Source: Ignavibacteriota bacterium (GTDB lineage: Bacteria; Bacteroidota; Ignavibacteria; UBA10030; UBA6906). Taken from it: a stretch of DNA of 35,542 nt. The stretch's first letter is position 1; each line of letters opens with the position of its first letter. A program made the translations under genes and the position numbers. The notes under the pieces are model-generated. The model was given only the letters and a program-made list of their open reading frames with translations, had not been told where the DNA came from and ran no database searches. Location: NCBI GenBank assembly GCA_003162635.1, contig PMNE01000049.1:32262-67803 (forward strand), given 5' to 3'. Positions 14,692-23,527 of this stretch are shown in pieces.

Positions 14692-17051
14692 TCCCCCTTG
14701 ACGGATCGCCACACGATCTCTCCGAATTGGAAATCGGGAGCGGCATCCTCGCGCGTGAAATCCATCTCCTCGCTCTCCTTCCACCCGAACGCTCCGGGTT
14801 TGTTCTTCTCCTCCAGATCGATCCTTGCGCTTCTATGGCGATACGGGTGAACATCGGGGACGGAAGTGAACGACGCGTCCATCGGCGTCGCAGCGGCGTC
14901 AAACTGAGAAAGGGGCGGGAGTCCCAGGATCATCTCGATGGTGCGTACCATGCTGCTGGTGGAATATAATTCACTGTCGACAAAATGCCTGCGTGTGTAC
15001 GGGCTTATCACAAGGGCAACCGTTCTGTGCGCGTCCACATGGTCGGCCCCGTTCTGTGCATCATCCTCGACGACGAAGATGGCGGATGAGGTCCAATAGG
15101 GGCTGTGCGATATTCTCTCGACGATCATCCCCAGGGCAACGTCATTCTGCGCAACGAATGCCCGAGGCGTGAGCGTCCCGCGGTGCGTTCCCTCGGTGTG
15201 ATCGTTCGGAAGTTTGATCGTTTGAAACCGGGGAAGCCCCCCTTCCCGCTCGTACCGGTTGAATTCTTTCTCCCAATCCTTGTATCGGCTGATATCGGAA
15301 TAGCGCAGGTCCCACCCTCTGCAGAACGGAGCGACATGCCCCGCAAGAACTGGGAGCAGGGCTTTTGCGGAATCTCCTTCGCGGGCGGGATTCCCGACGA
15401 ACTCTCCATAGGTCCGGTAGGAGATGCCCTGCCGGGAGCAGTTGTCCCACAGGTAACCGCCCGAAGGAGAGACGATCGGATATCCTCCTTCGAACTCATA
15501 TTCTCCCCCGCGCCCGCCGTACGACGTGGGCCAGGTCTTCTCCGTGTAGTCCGTGGCATACGCACCCATCGTCCAATTGTGCCCGTCTGCGCTTACCTCC
15601 GCATCGGCGTAGAAGTTGTCGAGCAGCACGAATTCTCCGGCCAGAGCGTGGTGGTTCGGGGTGATTTCCTCCCCGAAGAGGCAAAGTGAAGGATCGCCGT
15701 TCCCTTCCGGCATATCCCCGAACACTTGGTCATACGTCCGGTTTTCTTTGATGATATAGAAGACGTGCTCGATGGGCGAACGGGCGTCCTTTCCGCCGGT
15801 CAGCCACCCACGGTCGGGGGGAGTGACGGGGGGATGGTGTATCTTCGAATTGGCATACACCGCCTGCGTAAAGACGGCCATAGCCCGATCGTCGGGAGGA
15901 TCGATGCGTGAGAGTGATCCCAGGAAAAGCGAACCGATGTATTCGCTGGACTGTCTTGGGTTGTCCGGATTGGGCCCGCCCGGATTTGCTTTTGATTCGC
16001 CCCCCTTGCCATTTGCGACAACGATCGTCCCGCTGGAGGCCAGAACGCGGACCGACGTGGGATACCACCCGGTGGGGATAAACCCCAGGGAGCGGGCCAT
16101 GCCCGGACGGCTGACATCCATGACGGCAAGATAATTGTTGTCGGCATTTGCGATATACAGCGTTCGTCCGTTAGGGGAAAGCGCAAGGGCGTTGGGCGTG
16201 CTTCCGTAAGGAAGGCCGGGAGCAAGTGCTGAAGAGAGCGTTTCCGTGACCCGCCCCTCACCAACATTGACGACCGAGACGGTGTTGGTGTTCGCGTTCG
16301 CGACAAAAAGCCGGCGCCCATCCGGCGATTCGATCATGTCGCAGGGATGATCTCCGACCGGAACGGTACGAACGATCGTGTTCGTGTTCCGATCGATGAA
16401 CGCGATGGATGCTCCGCCCCAGAGGGAGACGAAGAGGAGATCGTGCCGGGTCGATACGAGACACGTGTAGGGGATAGAGGGGAGGGAAAGACGCGCAATC
16501 ATCATCCTGTTCCGAAGGGAAATGACGCTGAGAGTCCGGTCTTCCTTGCCGGCGGCGTAGACAAGCCCCCGCCGTTCATCGATGTCGAGACCGGCAACCC
16601 AGACTCTGGCCTGAGAAGGAAGAAGGGGGATCGAGAGCGAGTCGATCATCCGAAGGTTGCCATCCTTGAACGCATAGATGTCGATTCTATTATCGTTCCC
16701 GCCGGAAACGGCAACTTTCCTCCCATTGTCAAACAGGCGGATGCCGAGCCATGATTTTGCGACCGGGATGCTCTGGACGACGCGCCAGGACGGGACGTCA
16801 ACGACCGACAAAGACTGCCGCGCGGTGCCGTCGTCGGTGGTGATGACAAAACGCTCGTCCGGTGTAACAACCATATTGAGGGGGAGCTCACCCACTTCCA
16901 CCTGGCTTCCTGCAGGGGAGAGATACCAGCCATTAGGGAGGCGGACCCTCCCATCCGGCAGTTTTCCCGGTAAGACGTACTGGCGTAAGTCGGAGCATCC
17001 GGCAATAGAGAGGAGGAAAAAAAGAGTGGCAATAGACAACGATGTCTTCAT
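14616..17051 (-). CDS. Lipoprotein: YncE-like beta-propeller fused to phosphoesterase (alkaline phosphatase superfamily)
   Basis: A two-domain exported protein of 811 aa. The start is set at the ATG ending at 17051, which gives a lipoprotein signal with lipobox LSIAGC; an in-frame start 14 codons earlier would mask it. Residues about 40-380 carry YVTN/YncE propeller repeats (DGRRLFVANANTNTVSVV, then NGRTLYIANADNNYLAVMDV). Residues about 415-790 match the PF04185 phosphoesterase family: IIKENRTYDQVFGDMPEG, DNFYADAEVSADGHNW, FVVEDDAQNGADHVDAHRT and ISPY. Substrates of this fused family are not known to me; phosphodiesters or phospholipids are possible. It has its own divergent promoter and its 3' end overlaps the convergent membrane protein gene. 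Confidence 0.9.
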   Translation of the reverse strand: MKTSLSIATLFFLLSIAGCSDLRQYVLPGKLPDGRVRLPNGWYLSPAGSQVEVGELPLNMVVTPDERFVITTDDGTARQSLSVVDVPSWRVVQSIPVAKSWLGIRLFDNGRKVAVSGGNDNRIDIYAFKDGNLRMIDSLSIPLLPSQARVWVAGLDIDERRGLVYAAGKEDRTLSVISLRNRMMIARLSLPSIPYTCLVSTRHDLLFVSLWGGASIAFIDRNTNTIVRTVPVGDHPCDMIESPDGRRLFVANANTNTVSVVNVGEGRVTETLSSALAPGLPYGSTPNALALSPNGRTLYIANADNNYLAVMDVSRPGMARSLGFIPTGWYPTSVRVLASSGTIVVANGKGGESKANPGGPNPDNPRQSSEYIGSLFLGSLSRIDPPDDRAMAVFTQAVYANSKIHHPPVTPPDRGWLTGGKDARSPIEHVFYIIKENRTYDQVFGDMPEGNGDPSLCLFGEEITPNHHALAGEFVLLDNFYADAEVSADGHNWTMGAYATDYTEKTWPTSYGGRGGEYEFEGGYPIVSPSGGYLWDNCSRQGISYRTYGEFVGNPAREGDSAKALLPVLAGHVAPFCRGWDLRYSDISRYKDWEKEFNRYEREGGLPRFQTIKLPNDHTEGTHRGTLTPRAFVAQNDVALGMIVERISHSPYWTSSAIFVVEDDAQNGADHVDAHRTVALVISPYTRRHFVDSELYSTSSMVRTIEMILGLPPLSQFDAAATPMDASFTSVPDVHPYRHRSARIDLEEKNKPGAFGWKESEEMDFTREDAAPDFQFGEIVWRSVKGDQVPMPPPVRSAFVRVPDETDDDGD

Positions 17052-17105
17052 GGCGTGATTCCCGCGGACGGAGAACGAACTTCCAGCGGGCAATATACGA
17101 ACTGC

Positions 17106-17134
17106 TTGAGAAGATCACAATTATTGCGTATTGT
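17106..17134 (+). promoter_or_regulatory. Candidate promoter of the RDD gene
   Basis: TTGAGA (17106-17111), 17 bases, TATTGT (17129-17134). The predicted transcript starts about 35 bases upstream of ATG 17178. Its -10 element is the same DNA as the -10 of the opposite-strand promoter at 17130-17157. Confidence 0.5.
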
Positions 17135-17157
17135 ACAAGGGCCACATCACCAGTCAA
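17130..17157 (-). promoter_or_regulatory. Candidate promoter of the propeller-phosphoesterase gene
   Basis: Read on the - strand: TTGACT (17157-17152), 16 bases, TACAAT (17135-17130), each hexamer five of six to consensus. The leader to the ATG at 17051 would be about 70 bases. It overlaps the + strand RDD promoter at the -10. Confidence 0.55.
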
Positions 17158-17177
17158 CTATCGCCGGAGGCCCTCAC

Positions 17178-17660
17178 ATGGAACAAACACAACCCGTGTA
17201 TGCTGGATTTTGGCTCCGTTTCGTTGCCCACATCATCGATATGATCATTCTTGGGATCGTCAGCTTCGTCATTCTCATCCCTTTGCTGGGGGTCCTTGGC
17301 CTTGCGGCCTTCATGGGAAATTCTCATGAGGCGTTCGACGGAGAAACCCCGGGGTTCATCGTCGCGATGGTGAGCACGTATCTTGTTTTCGGACTTGCGA
17401 TTCTTGCCTGCAGCTGGCTGTACTTCGCGCTCATGGAATCGTCCGCCAAAGGGGGGACGCTGGGCAAGATGGCCATCGGCATTATGGTGACCGACATGAC
17501 GGGGAACAGAATCAGCTTCGGCCGCGCGACCGGAAGGTATTTCGCGAAGATCCTCTCACAAATGATTTTGATGATCGGGTTTCTCATGGCCGGTTTCACA
17601 CAGCAGAAACAGGCGCTTCATGATATCCTTGCGGGCTGCCTTGTCGTAAGGAGCCGCTGA
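17178..17660 (+). CDS. RDD family membrane protein
   Basis: Small integral membrane protein of 160 aa. ATG 17178 is chosen because GGAGG lies eight bases upstream; the frame remains open upstream but without family sequence. The defining RDD residues appear in FWLRFVAHIIDMII near the N-terminus, and the conserved GGTLGKMAIGIMVTD segment lies after the second helix. Predicted helices are about 15-42, 64-92 and 128-146. RDD proteins are poorly characterised; some are implicated in ion transport. It lies 64 bases before aspS and may head the long operon, with its own promoter at 17106-17134. Confidence 0.88.
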   Translation: MEQTQPVYAGFWLRFVAHIIDMIILGIVSFVILIPLLGVLGLAAFMGNSHEAFDGETPGFIVAMVSTYLVFGLAILACSWLYFALMESSAKGGTLGKMAIGIMVTDMTGNRISFGRATGRYFAKILSQMILMIGFLMAGFTQQKQALHDILAGCLVVRSR

Positions 17661-17724
17661 CCGGAAAAGACTCACCGTTGCTGCATTTCACTATGTGATC
17701 ATTTATTGCGATCGGGGAACAGGA

Positions 17725-19491
17725 GTGGCTTCATTTCCAAAGCGTACACGCACCTGTGGCGAACTGCGGGCCCAGGATATCGGCACCACCGTGACGTTGA
17801 ACGGATGGGTGGATACCCGGAGGGATCTCGGCGGGGTGATTTTCATCGACTTGCGTGACCGGTACGGAATCACCCAAATCGTTTTCAATCCGCAGCGAGG
17901 TTCTGATGCCCATGCGGCGGCCAAGGAACTCCGGAGCGAATTCGTTCTCTCGGTCACGGGGACCGTGGAGCGCCGCCCGGAAGGGACGGCTCATCCCGGC
18001 CTGGAAACGGGCGAGATCGACGTGATGGTCTCCGCACTCATGATTCTCAACAGGGCGGAGACCCCGCCGTTTCCGATGGATGAGTCGGCGGAAACCGCGG
18101 AGGATCTGCGCCTGAAATACCGGTACCTCGATCTCCGTCGGCCGTCACTTCAGAGGACATTGATGTTCCGGCACAGGATGTATCAGATCACGCATCGGTA
18201 TTTCGATTCCCGCGGCTTCATCGAGATCGAAACGCCGGTTCTCATGAAGAGTACGCCCGAGGGGGCGCGGGACTACCTTGTCCCGAGCAGGGTGCACCGG
18301 GGGCGCTTCTATGCACTTCCGCAATCGCCTCAGACCTACAAACAGATTCTCATGGTGTCGGGGTTCGACAAGTATGTCCAGATCGTGAAGTGCTTCCGCG
18401 ATGAAGATCTGAGAGCCGACCGCCAGCCGGAATTCACGCAGATCGACATCGAGATGTCTTTTGTGGATGAGATCGATATCCAGAACCTCGCGGAAGGTCT
18501 GATCGCAACCTTCTTCAAGGAGCTGAAGGGGATCGACATCCCGCTTCCTCTCCCGAGGTTCACCTATCGGGAGGCGATGGAGACCTACGGGAGCGATAAA
18601 CCCGATACGCGGTTCGGTCTGAAGTTCTGCGATATTACGGACCTCGTGGGCAGGTCCGGATTCAAGGTGTTTGCCGACAATGTTCAACGCGGCGGTGTCG
18701 TTGCGGGATTCGTTGTTCCCGGTGGCGCTTCGTTGACGCGCAACCAGATGGATACCATTGTCGACTTCACCAAGGGTCTTGGCGCCGGGGGGTTGGTCTA
18801 TTTCAAGTGGACGGAGCAGGGACTCGAGACCGCCGTCGAGAAATTCCTTGGGAAGGACATCGTGGCGGCTATTGCGGCGCACATGGGTGCCGCAAAGGGC
18901 GATCTCATCCTGCTTGTCTCCGATGTGTGGCTCAAGGCCTATACTATCCTCGGATCACTGCGCCTTGAAATGGCGCGGCGTCTCAACCTTATCGATGAGA
19001 CGCGGAACGACCTCCTCTGGGTAACGGAGTTTCCGATGTTCGAATACAGCGAAGAAGAGAAGCGCTTTGTGGCGATGCATCACATGTTCACCGCTCCCCA
19101 TCCGGACGACATCGAGCTCCTCACAACCGATCCCGGGAAAGCGCGTGCCAGGGCGTACGACATTGTGCTCAACGGGAATGAGATCGGGGGAGGGAGCATC
19201 CGGATCCATGACAGAGAACTTCAGTCGAAAGTGTTCGGTCTTCTCGGCATGGGGCCGGAGGAAGCGGAAAAGAAGTTCGGATTCCTTCTGGGGGCGTTCC
19301 GGTATGGTGCGCCGCCGCACGGAGGGATCGCCCTCGGCTTTGACCGGATCGTCATGCTGATGACGGGGATGAAATCCATCAGGGATGTGATGGCATTTCC
19401 GAAAACGGCGAGCGCCATGTCGCTGATGGACGAGGCGCCCAGCGAAGTGGAAGACAAACAACTGAGAGAGTTGCACATCCGGGTCGTGTGA
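17725..19491 (+). CDS. aspS: Aspartyl-tRNA synthetase
   Basis: Class II synthetase that charges tRNA-Asp (and tRNA-Asn if non-discriminating, which I cannot decide). The GTG at 17725 gives 588 aa and an N-terminus (KRTRTCGELR) that aligns with known enzymes; another in-frame GTG at 17695 would add ten unlikely residues. Order of parts: OB-fold anticodon domain (1-110, GWVDTRRDLGGVIFIDLRD), catalytic core with motif 2 (FRDEDLRADRQPEFTQ, about 223-238), the bacterial GAD insertion (about 290-420) and motif 3 (GGIALGFDR, 533-541). The stop is two bases from the AtuA-like ATG, so the downstream genes are probably co-transcribed. Confidence 0.97.
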   Translation: MASFPKRTRTCGELRAQDIGTTVTLNGWVDTRRDLGGVIFIDLRDRYGITQIVFNPQRGSDAHAAAKELRSEFVLSVTGTVERRPEGTAHPGLETGEIDVMVSALMILNRAETPPFPMDESAETAEDLRLKYRYLDLRRPSLQRTLMFRHRMYQITHRYFDSRGFIEIETPVLMKSTPEGARDYLVPSRVHRGRFYALPQSPQTYKQILMVSGFDKYVQIVKCFRDEDLRADRQPEFTQIDIEMSFVDEIDIQNLAEGLIATFFKELKGIDIPLPLPRFTYREAMETYGSDKPDTRFGLKFCDITDLVGRSGFKVFADNVQRGGVVAGFVVPGGASLTRNQMDTIVDFTKGLGAGGLVYFKWTEQGLETAVEKFLGKDIVAAIAAHMGAAKGDLILLVSDVWLKAYTILGSLRLEMARRLNLIDETRNDLLWVTEFPMFEYSEEEKRFVAMHHMFTAPHPDDIELLTTDPGKARARAYDIVLNGNEIGGGSIRIHDRELQSKVFGLLGMGPEEAEKKFGFLLGAFRYGAPPHGGIALGFDRIVMLMTGMKSIRDVMAFPKTASAMSLMDEAPSEVEDKQLRELHIRVV

Positions 19492-19493
19492 TC

Positions 19494-20852
19494 ATGGATT
19501 GCATCCGCATTGCAAGCGGGCAGGGGTTCTGGGGCGATCTCCTCACGGCGCCGGTCGACCAACTGACAAAGGGACCGATTGATTACCTCGTGATGGATTA
19601 CCTCGCCGAGGTGACGATGTCCATCCTCCAGAAGCAGAAAAAAAAGGACCCCGCGCTCGGCTACGCACGCGATCTGATTCCGCTGATGGAGCAAATCCTG
19701 CCGCTTCTTTCCGCACGGAACGTCAAAGTGGTCACCAATGCGGGGGGCGTCAACCCGCTCGCGTGCCGCGACGCGATCTTCGACGTTGCCCGGAGGATCG
19801 GCATTTCGCCGCTGAAGATCGGCGTTGTCCGGGGAGATGACATACTCGGTCAACTGGAGGAGCTGGCGCTGGCGGGCGTTCTTCTCGACAGCATGGAAAC
19901 CGGCGACAAGCTGGCGACGGTGATCGATCGTGTGAGCAGCGCGAATGTGTACTTCGGCGCAGCGCCCATTGCGGAAGCGCTGGCGCGTGGCGCGGATATC
20001 GTCATCACCGGGAGGACGACGGATACCGGTCTGACGCTTGCGCCCATGATCCATGAATTCGGATGGCGGTCGGATGAATGGGACAAGCTTGCCGCAGGGA
20101 CGGTTGCCGGTCACGTCCTGGAATGCGGCGGGCAGGCCAGCGGAGGAAACTTTGCAGCCGATTGGCGGGCGGTTCCCGATCTTGCCCATATAGGATTCCC
20201 GATCGCCGAGGCATCGCCCGATGGAAGCGTCGTGATCACGAAGCACAAGGGAACGGGAGGGCTCGTTTCGCAGCAGACGATCAAGGAACAGCTCCTCTAT
20301 GAGATCGGTGATCCGACGACGTACATCACTCCCGATTGTATCGCGGACTTTACCACCATCCGGCTTGCGGATGACGGGCCGGATCGCGTCCGTCTGAGCG
20401 GGATCAAGGGAAGGCCGGCAACCGACAGCTATAAAGTGTCGATGTCGTATCTCGACGGCTACACAGCGCATGCAACGTTGACCTATGCATGGCCGGATGC
20501 GGTGGAGAAGGCGGAAGCCGCGGACCGTATTCTGCGAACCCGCCTGGCGGATCTCGGACTGCGGTTCGACGAGATTCGCACGGAACTGCTCGGAGTCAAT
20601 TCGTGTCACGGGCCTCTCGCGCCCCGACCGGATATTGTGGGTGAAGTTGTTCTCCGCATTGGCGTTCGCGGGAGGGAGAAAGGGGCGGTCGAGCGGTTTG
20701 GCAAGGAGATTGCGCCGCTCATTCTTACCGGACCGCCGGGCGTCACGGGCTTTGCGGGGGGACGCCCGAAACCGAGCGAGGTCGTCGCCTATTGGCCTGC
20801 CCTCATCCCGAAGTCCGCTCTCCGACCCAACGTGATCATGGAGGAGCAGTGA
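19494..20852 (+). CDS. AtuA-like (DUF1446) acyclic terpene utilisation family protein, large subunit
   Basis: 452 aa matching the AtuA/DUF1446 family by the N-terminal RIASGQGFWGD, LVMDYLAEVTMSIL, VVTNAGGVNPLACRDA and the central ADIVITGRTTDTGLTLAPMIHEFGW. AtuA is named for citronellol/geraniol catabolism, but this family is widespread and its reaction is not established to my knowledge. The ATG at 19494 is preferred to GTG 19488. No acyl-CoA carboxylase genes lie nearby, unlike the classic atu context; instead it is inserted between aspS and prfB. Its last bases (GGAGGAG) are the ribosome site of the next gene, and the stop overlaps that gene's GTG, so the pair is translationally coupled. 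Confidence 0.9.
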   Translation: MDCIRIASGQGFWGDLLTAPVDQLTKGPIDYLVMDYLAEVTMSILQKQKKKDPALGYARDLIPLMEQILPLLSARNVKVVTNAGGVNPLACRDAIFDVARRIGISPLKIGVVRGDDILGQLEELALAGVLLDSMETGDKLATVIDRVSSANVYFGAAPIAEALARGADIVITGRTTDTGLTLAPMIHEFGWRSDEWDKLAAGTVAGHVLECGGQASGGNFAADWRAVPDLAHIGFPIAEASPDGSVVITKHKGTGGLVSQQTIKEQLLYEIGDPTTYITPDCIADFTTIRLADDGPDRVRLSGIKGRPATDSYKVSMSYLDGYTAHATLTYAWPDAVEKAEAADRILRTRLADLGLRFDEIRTELLGVNSCHGPLAPRPDIVGEVVLRIGVRGREKGAVERFGKEIAPLILTGPPGVTGFAGGRPKPSEVVAYWPALIPKSALRPNVIMEEQ

Positions 20853-21196
20853 AAGTTCTGTTGCTTCGCATCGCACATGCCCGGTCGGGTGACAAGGGAG
20901 ACACCGCAAACGTGGGGGTGATCGCGCGGCGCGAGGAGTACTACCCTTTTCTCCGCACGGAGTTGACCGCCAAACGCGTCAAGGCCCATTTCGCCGGCAT
21001 CGTCGAAGGGCCGGTTGAGCGATTTGAACTGCCGAACCTGTGGGCGCTCAATTTCCTCCTCCATGACGCACTCGGTGGAGGGGGTACCCTTTCGCTGAAG
21101 AACGACGCGCAGGGGAAGACCTTGAGCAGCGCAATGCTCCGCATGGAAGTGGATATACCACCAACAATCATACTGCCGGACGAAGGCCATGTTTGA
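20849..21196 (+). CDS. AtuA-like ferredoxin-fold protein, small partner
   Basis: 115 aa starting at GTG 20849, which overlaps the stop of the AtuA-like gene (GTGA) and has GGAGGAG upstream. The sequence [21 protein letters not shown] is the signature of the domain found at the C-terminus of full-length AtuA proteins, where it takes a ferredoxin-like fold. Here it is a separate polypeptide, so it probably forms a complex with the preceding protein. The rest ([31 protein letters not shown]) is also typical. There are no cysteines for an iron-sulfur cluster, so the name refers only to the fold. The gene's end overlaps the prfB start by eight bases. Confidence 0.88.
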   Translation: MKVLLLRIAHARSGDKGDTANVGVIARREEYYPFLRTELTAKRVKAHFAGIVEGPVERFELPNLWALNFLLHDALGGGGTLSLKNDAQGKTLSSAMLRMEVDIPPTIILPDEGHV

Positions 21197-22302
21197 AGCC
21201 CAAAGGACACGAATCACCGAACTTGCAGCGCGTCTTCAGTCGCTCCGGAGGTATCTTTGACATCGATCTGAAGGAAAAGGAAATCGGGGAGCTGCAGAAG
21301 AAGACCGAGGCACCGGAATTCTGGACCGACAATGTTGCGGCGCAGAAGGTGATGCAACAGATGTCGTCGCGCAAAGAATGGACCGACGGGTTTCAGCGTC
21401 TGCAGCGGACCCTTAACGACGCGACATCGCTGGCGGAACTTGCCGAGGAGTCGGCGGACGAGGGGATGGCGGTCGATATCGATAAGGAATTGGGAACCGT
21501 TCTGCAAGGGATTGGCGACCTCGAGTTTCGCAACATGCTCAGCGGGGACGACGACGAGCGAAACGCGATCCTCACGATCCACGCAGGTGCCGGCGGCACG
21601 GAAGCGCAGGATTGGGGGGAGATGCTCCTCCGGATGTACATGCGTTGGTGCGATACGAAAGGGTACAAATCCACTCTTGTCGACCGGCAGGACGGGGACG
21701 GGGCCGGAATTAAGAGCGCAACAATGGAAGTGTCCGGCAAGTTCGCGTACGGTTATCTCAAAGCGGAGAACGGGGTGCACCGGCTGGTGAGGATCTCTCC
21801 GTTCGATGCCAATGCGAGGAGGCACACCTCGTTTGCCTCCGTGTTTGTCTACCCGGAACTTGATGAAGACGTGGAGATCGAGATCAATCCGGTGGATCTC
21901 AAGATCGATACATACCGGTCGGGCGGGAAAGGCGGACAGAACGTCAACAAGGTCGAGACCGCGGTCCGGATTACGCACGTTCCTTCAGGCATCATCGTTG
22001 CGTGCCAGCAGGAGCGGTCGCAGTTCCAGAATAAGGAGCGCGCGTTGAAGATGCTCAAGTCGCAGCTTTATCAGCGGCGGAAGGATGAAGAGACGGCGCG
22101 GCTTGACGCCATCGAGAGCACGAAGAAACGAATCGAGTGGGGAAGCCAAATCCGGTCGTACGTTTTTCACCCGTACAACCTTGTGAAGGACCACCGTACC
22201 GACACGGAGACCAGCAACGTGCAGGCAGTCATGGACGGTGATCTCGATGTCTTCATCAAGGCGTATCTGATGGAGTTCAGCGGAAAGGGAACTGCCCGGT
22301 GA
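21189..22302 (+). CDS. prfB: Peptide chain release factor 2 (programmed +1 frameshift)
   Basis: Recognises UAA and UGA stop codons and triggers peptide release. The gene starts at ATG 21189 (GAAGG ahead). It reads 23 codons to CTT (21255-21257), meets in-frame TGA (21258-21260), and continues after a +1 shift with GAC at 21259; the joined product is 370 aa, close to E. coli RF2. Both sides of the shift give RF2-like sequence ([16 protein letters not shown] then [17 protein letters not shown]). The SPF anticodon-mimic tripeptide is at 203-205 and the catalytic GGQ at 248-250. It overlaps the AtuA-partner gene by eight bases and precedes the lol genes by seven. Confidence 0.97.
21247..21261 (+). 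promoter_or_regulatory. prfB: prfB programmed frameshift site
   Basis: An internal Shine-Dalgarno GGAGG (21247-21251), three bases (TAT), the slippery CTT, then TGA followed by C. This is the same arrangement as the E. coli prfB site. When RF2 is scarce the ribosome pauses at UGA and slips +1, making more RF2; this autoregulation is established for the family. Confidence 0.93.
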
Positions 22303-22309
22303 TGGACGC

Positions 22310-23527
22310 ATGAGTTACGTCTCATTCATCTCGCAAAGATATCTGCGCTCGGGCCGGAACGGCGGTTTCTTCTCGTTCATCACGACGATTGCGATCCTGG
22401 GCGTCATGCTGGGATCGGCAACCCTGATCGTCGCACTGTCGGTCCTCGGCGGATTTGAACGGGAGATCACGGAAAAAGTGATCGGGTTCACGAGCCACGT
22501 TCAGGTCGTCGGTTTTCAAAACCAACCGTTGCACGACTTCGAAGAGAACGCTGCGCGCATCAGCCGTGCCTTTCCCGTGGTGACTGCGGTAACCCCGTTT
22601 GTCGGGCGGGAAGCGCTCCTCCGTTCCCGGACGGGTGTGGACGGCATCTACCTGAAGGGAATCGATCCGCTCCGCGATGTCTCCACGACAAGGCGCTACA
22701 TCGTGGCCGGGAGATATGACCTCGACCGTGAGCAGGGTGGGTTGCCGAAGATGGTGTTGGGGAGGCGGCTGGCATCGCGTTTGGCTGTCGATGTCGGGGA
22801 CAAGGTGACCGTGTTTGGCATCGGCCGGCTGGCAGAGCAGGGAGCGGCGCGGGTCATGCAGTTCCGCGTGGTCGGACTCTACGAAAGCGGCATGGCCGAG
22901 TACGATGATGTGTACGCGTTCACCGATCTGCGGGATGCGCAGACCCTGTTTCAAATGGCCGAGGGTGTTTCGGGATTCGATATCCTTCTTTCTTCCGTTG
23001 ACAGCGCGGCGGTGGTTGCCGACGGCGTCCAGGATCTGCTCGGGTATCCCCACTATGCGCGGACTGTGTACGAATCGTACAGGAATCTCTTCAGCTGGAT
23101 CGAACTGCAGAAGAAGCCCATCCCGATCATCCTCGGCCTGATTACCATCGTCGCCACTGTGAACATCATCGGTACCCTCCTGATGATGGTGCTCGACAAG
23201 ACGGGGGAGATCGGCGTCCTGCGCGCCATGGGTGCGACCCGCATGGGGATAACGGGTATCTTCGTCCGGCAGGGGATGATCATCGGCCTGATCGGGACGA
23301 TTCTCGGAAATGTTCTCGCGTGGGCTCTGTGCTACACCCAAGAGGTTTTCCACGTCATCTCGCTGCCGAGCGATATTTATTTTATGTCCTCCGTTCCCAT
23401 TCTGCTCCGCGGCCAGGATTTCCTTCTCGTGTCGTCGGTGACGCTGGCGTTGTGCTTTCTGAGTTCGCTTCTTCCTGCCCGGCTTGCAGCCCGGCTTCGT
23501 CCCGTCAATGCGATACGGTTCTCCTGA
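22310..23527 (+). CDS. lolC: ABC transporter permease, LolC/LolE family (first)
   Basis: Inner-membrane subunit of an ABC exporter that releases lipoproteins from the inner membrane toward the outer membrane. The 405 residues follow the four-helix MacB/FtsX layout. An N-terminal helix (about 21-45) carries the typical SFITTIAILGVMLGSATLIVALSVLGGFE, a periplasmic domain spans about 46-265, and three C-terminal helices follow (about 266-290, 315-340, 365-395). The cytoplasmic coupling segment is GEIGVLRAMGATR. It starts seven bases after prfB, and its stop overlaps the second permease start by one base. Whether this or the second permease is the true LolC equivalent cannot be told; the symbol is nominal. 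Confidence 0.88.
   Translation: MSYVSFISQRYLRSGRNGGFFSFITTIAILGVMLGSATLIVALSVLGGFEREITEKVIGFTSHVQVVGFQNQPLHDFEENAARISRAFPVVTAVTPFVGREALLRSRTGVDGIYLKGIDPLRDVSTTRRYIVAGRYDLDREQGGLPKMVLGRRLASRLAVDVGDKVTVFGIGRLAEQGAARVMQFRVVGLYESGMAEYDDVYAFTDLRDAQTLFQMAEGVSGFDILLSSVDSAAVVADGVQDLLGYPHYARTVYESYRNLFSWIELQKKPIPIILGLITIVATVNIIGTLLMMVLDKTGEIGVLRAMGATRMGITGIFVRQGMIIGLIGTILGNVLAWALCYTQEVFHVISLPSDIYFMSSVPILLRGQDFLLVSSVTLALCFLSSLLPARLAARLRPVNAIRFS

Noticed and set aside
17055-17177. Upstream extension of the RDD frame
   Set aside because: It contains both candidate promoters and no family sequence; GGAGG precedes ATG 17178.
21193-21258. prfB beginning in the downstream frame ([13 protein letters not shown])
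   Set aside because: This is the wrong frame; the RF2-like N-terminus lies in the other frame before the programmed shift.
23320-23526. Extended start for the second Lol permease
   Set aside because: The added residues are the first permease gene read in another frame; ATG 23527 begins a typical LolC/E N-terminus.
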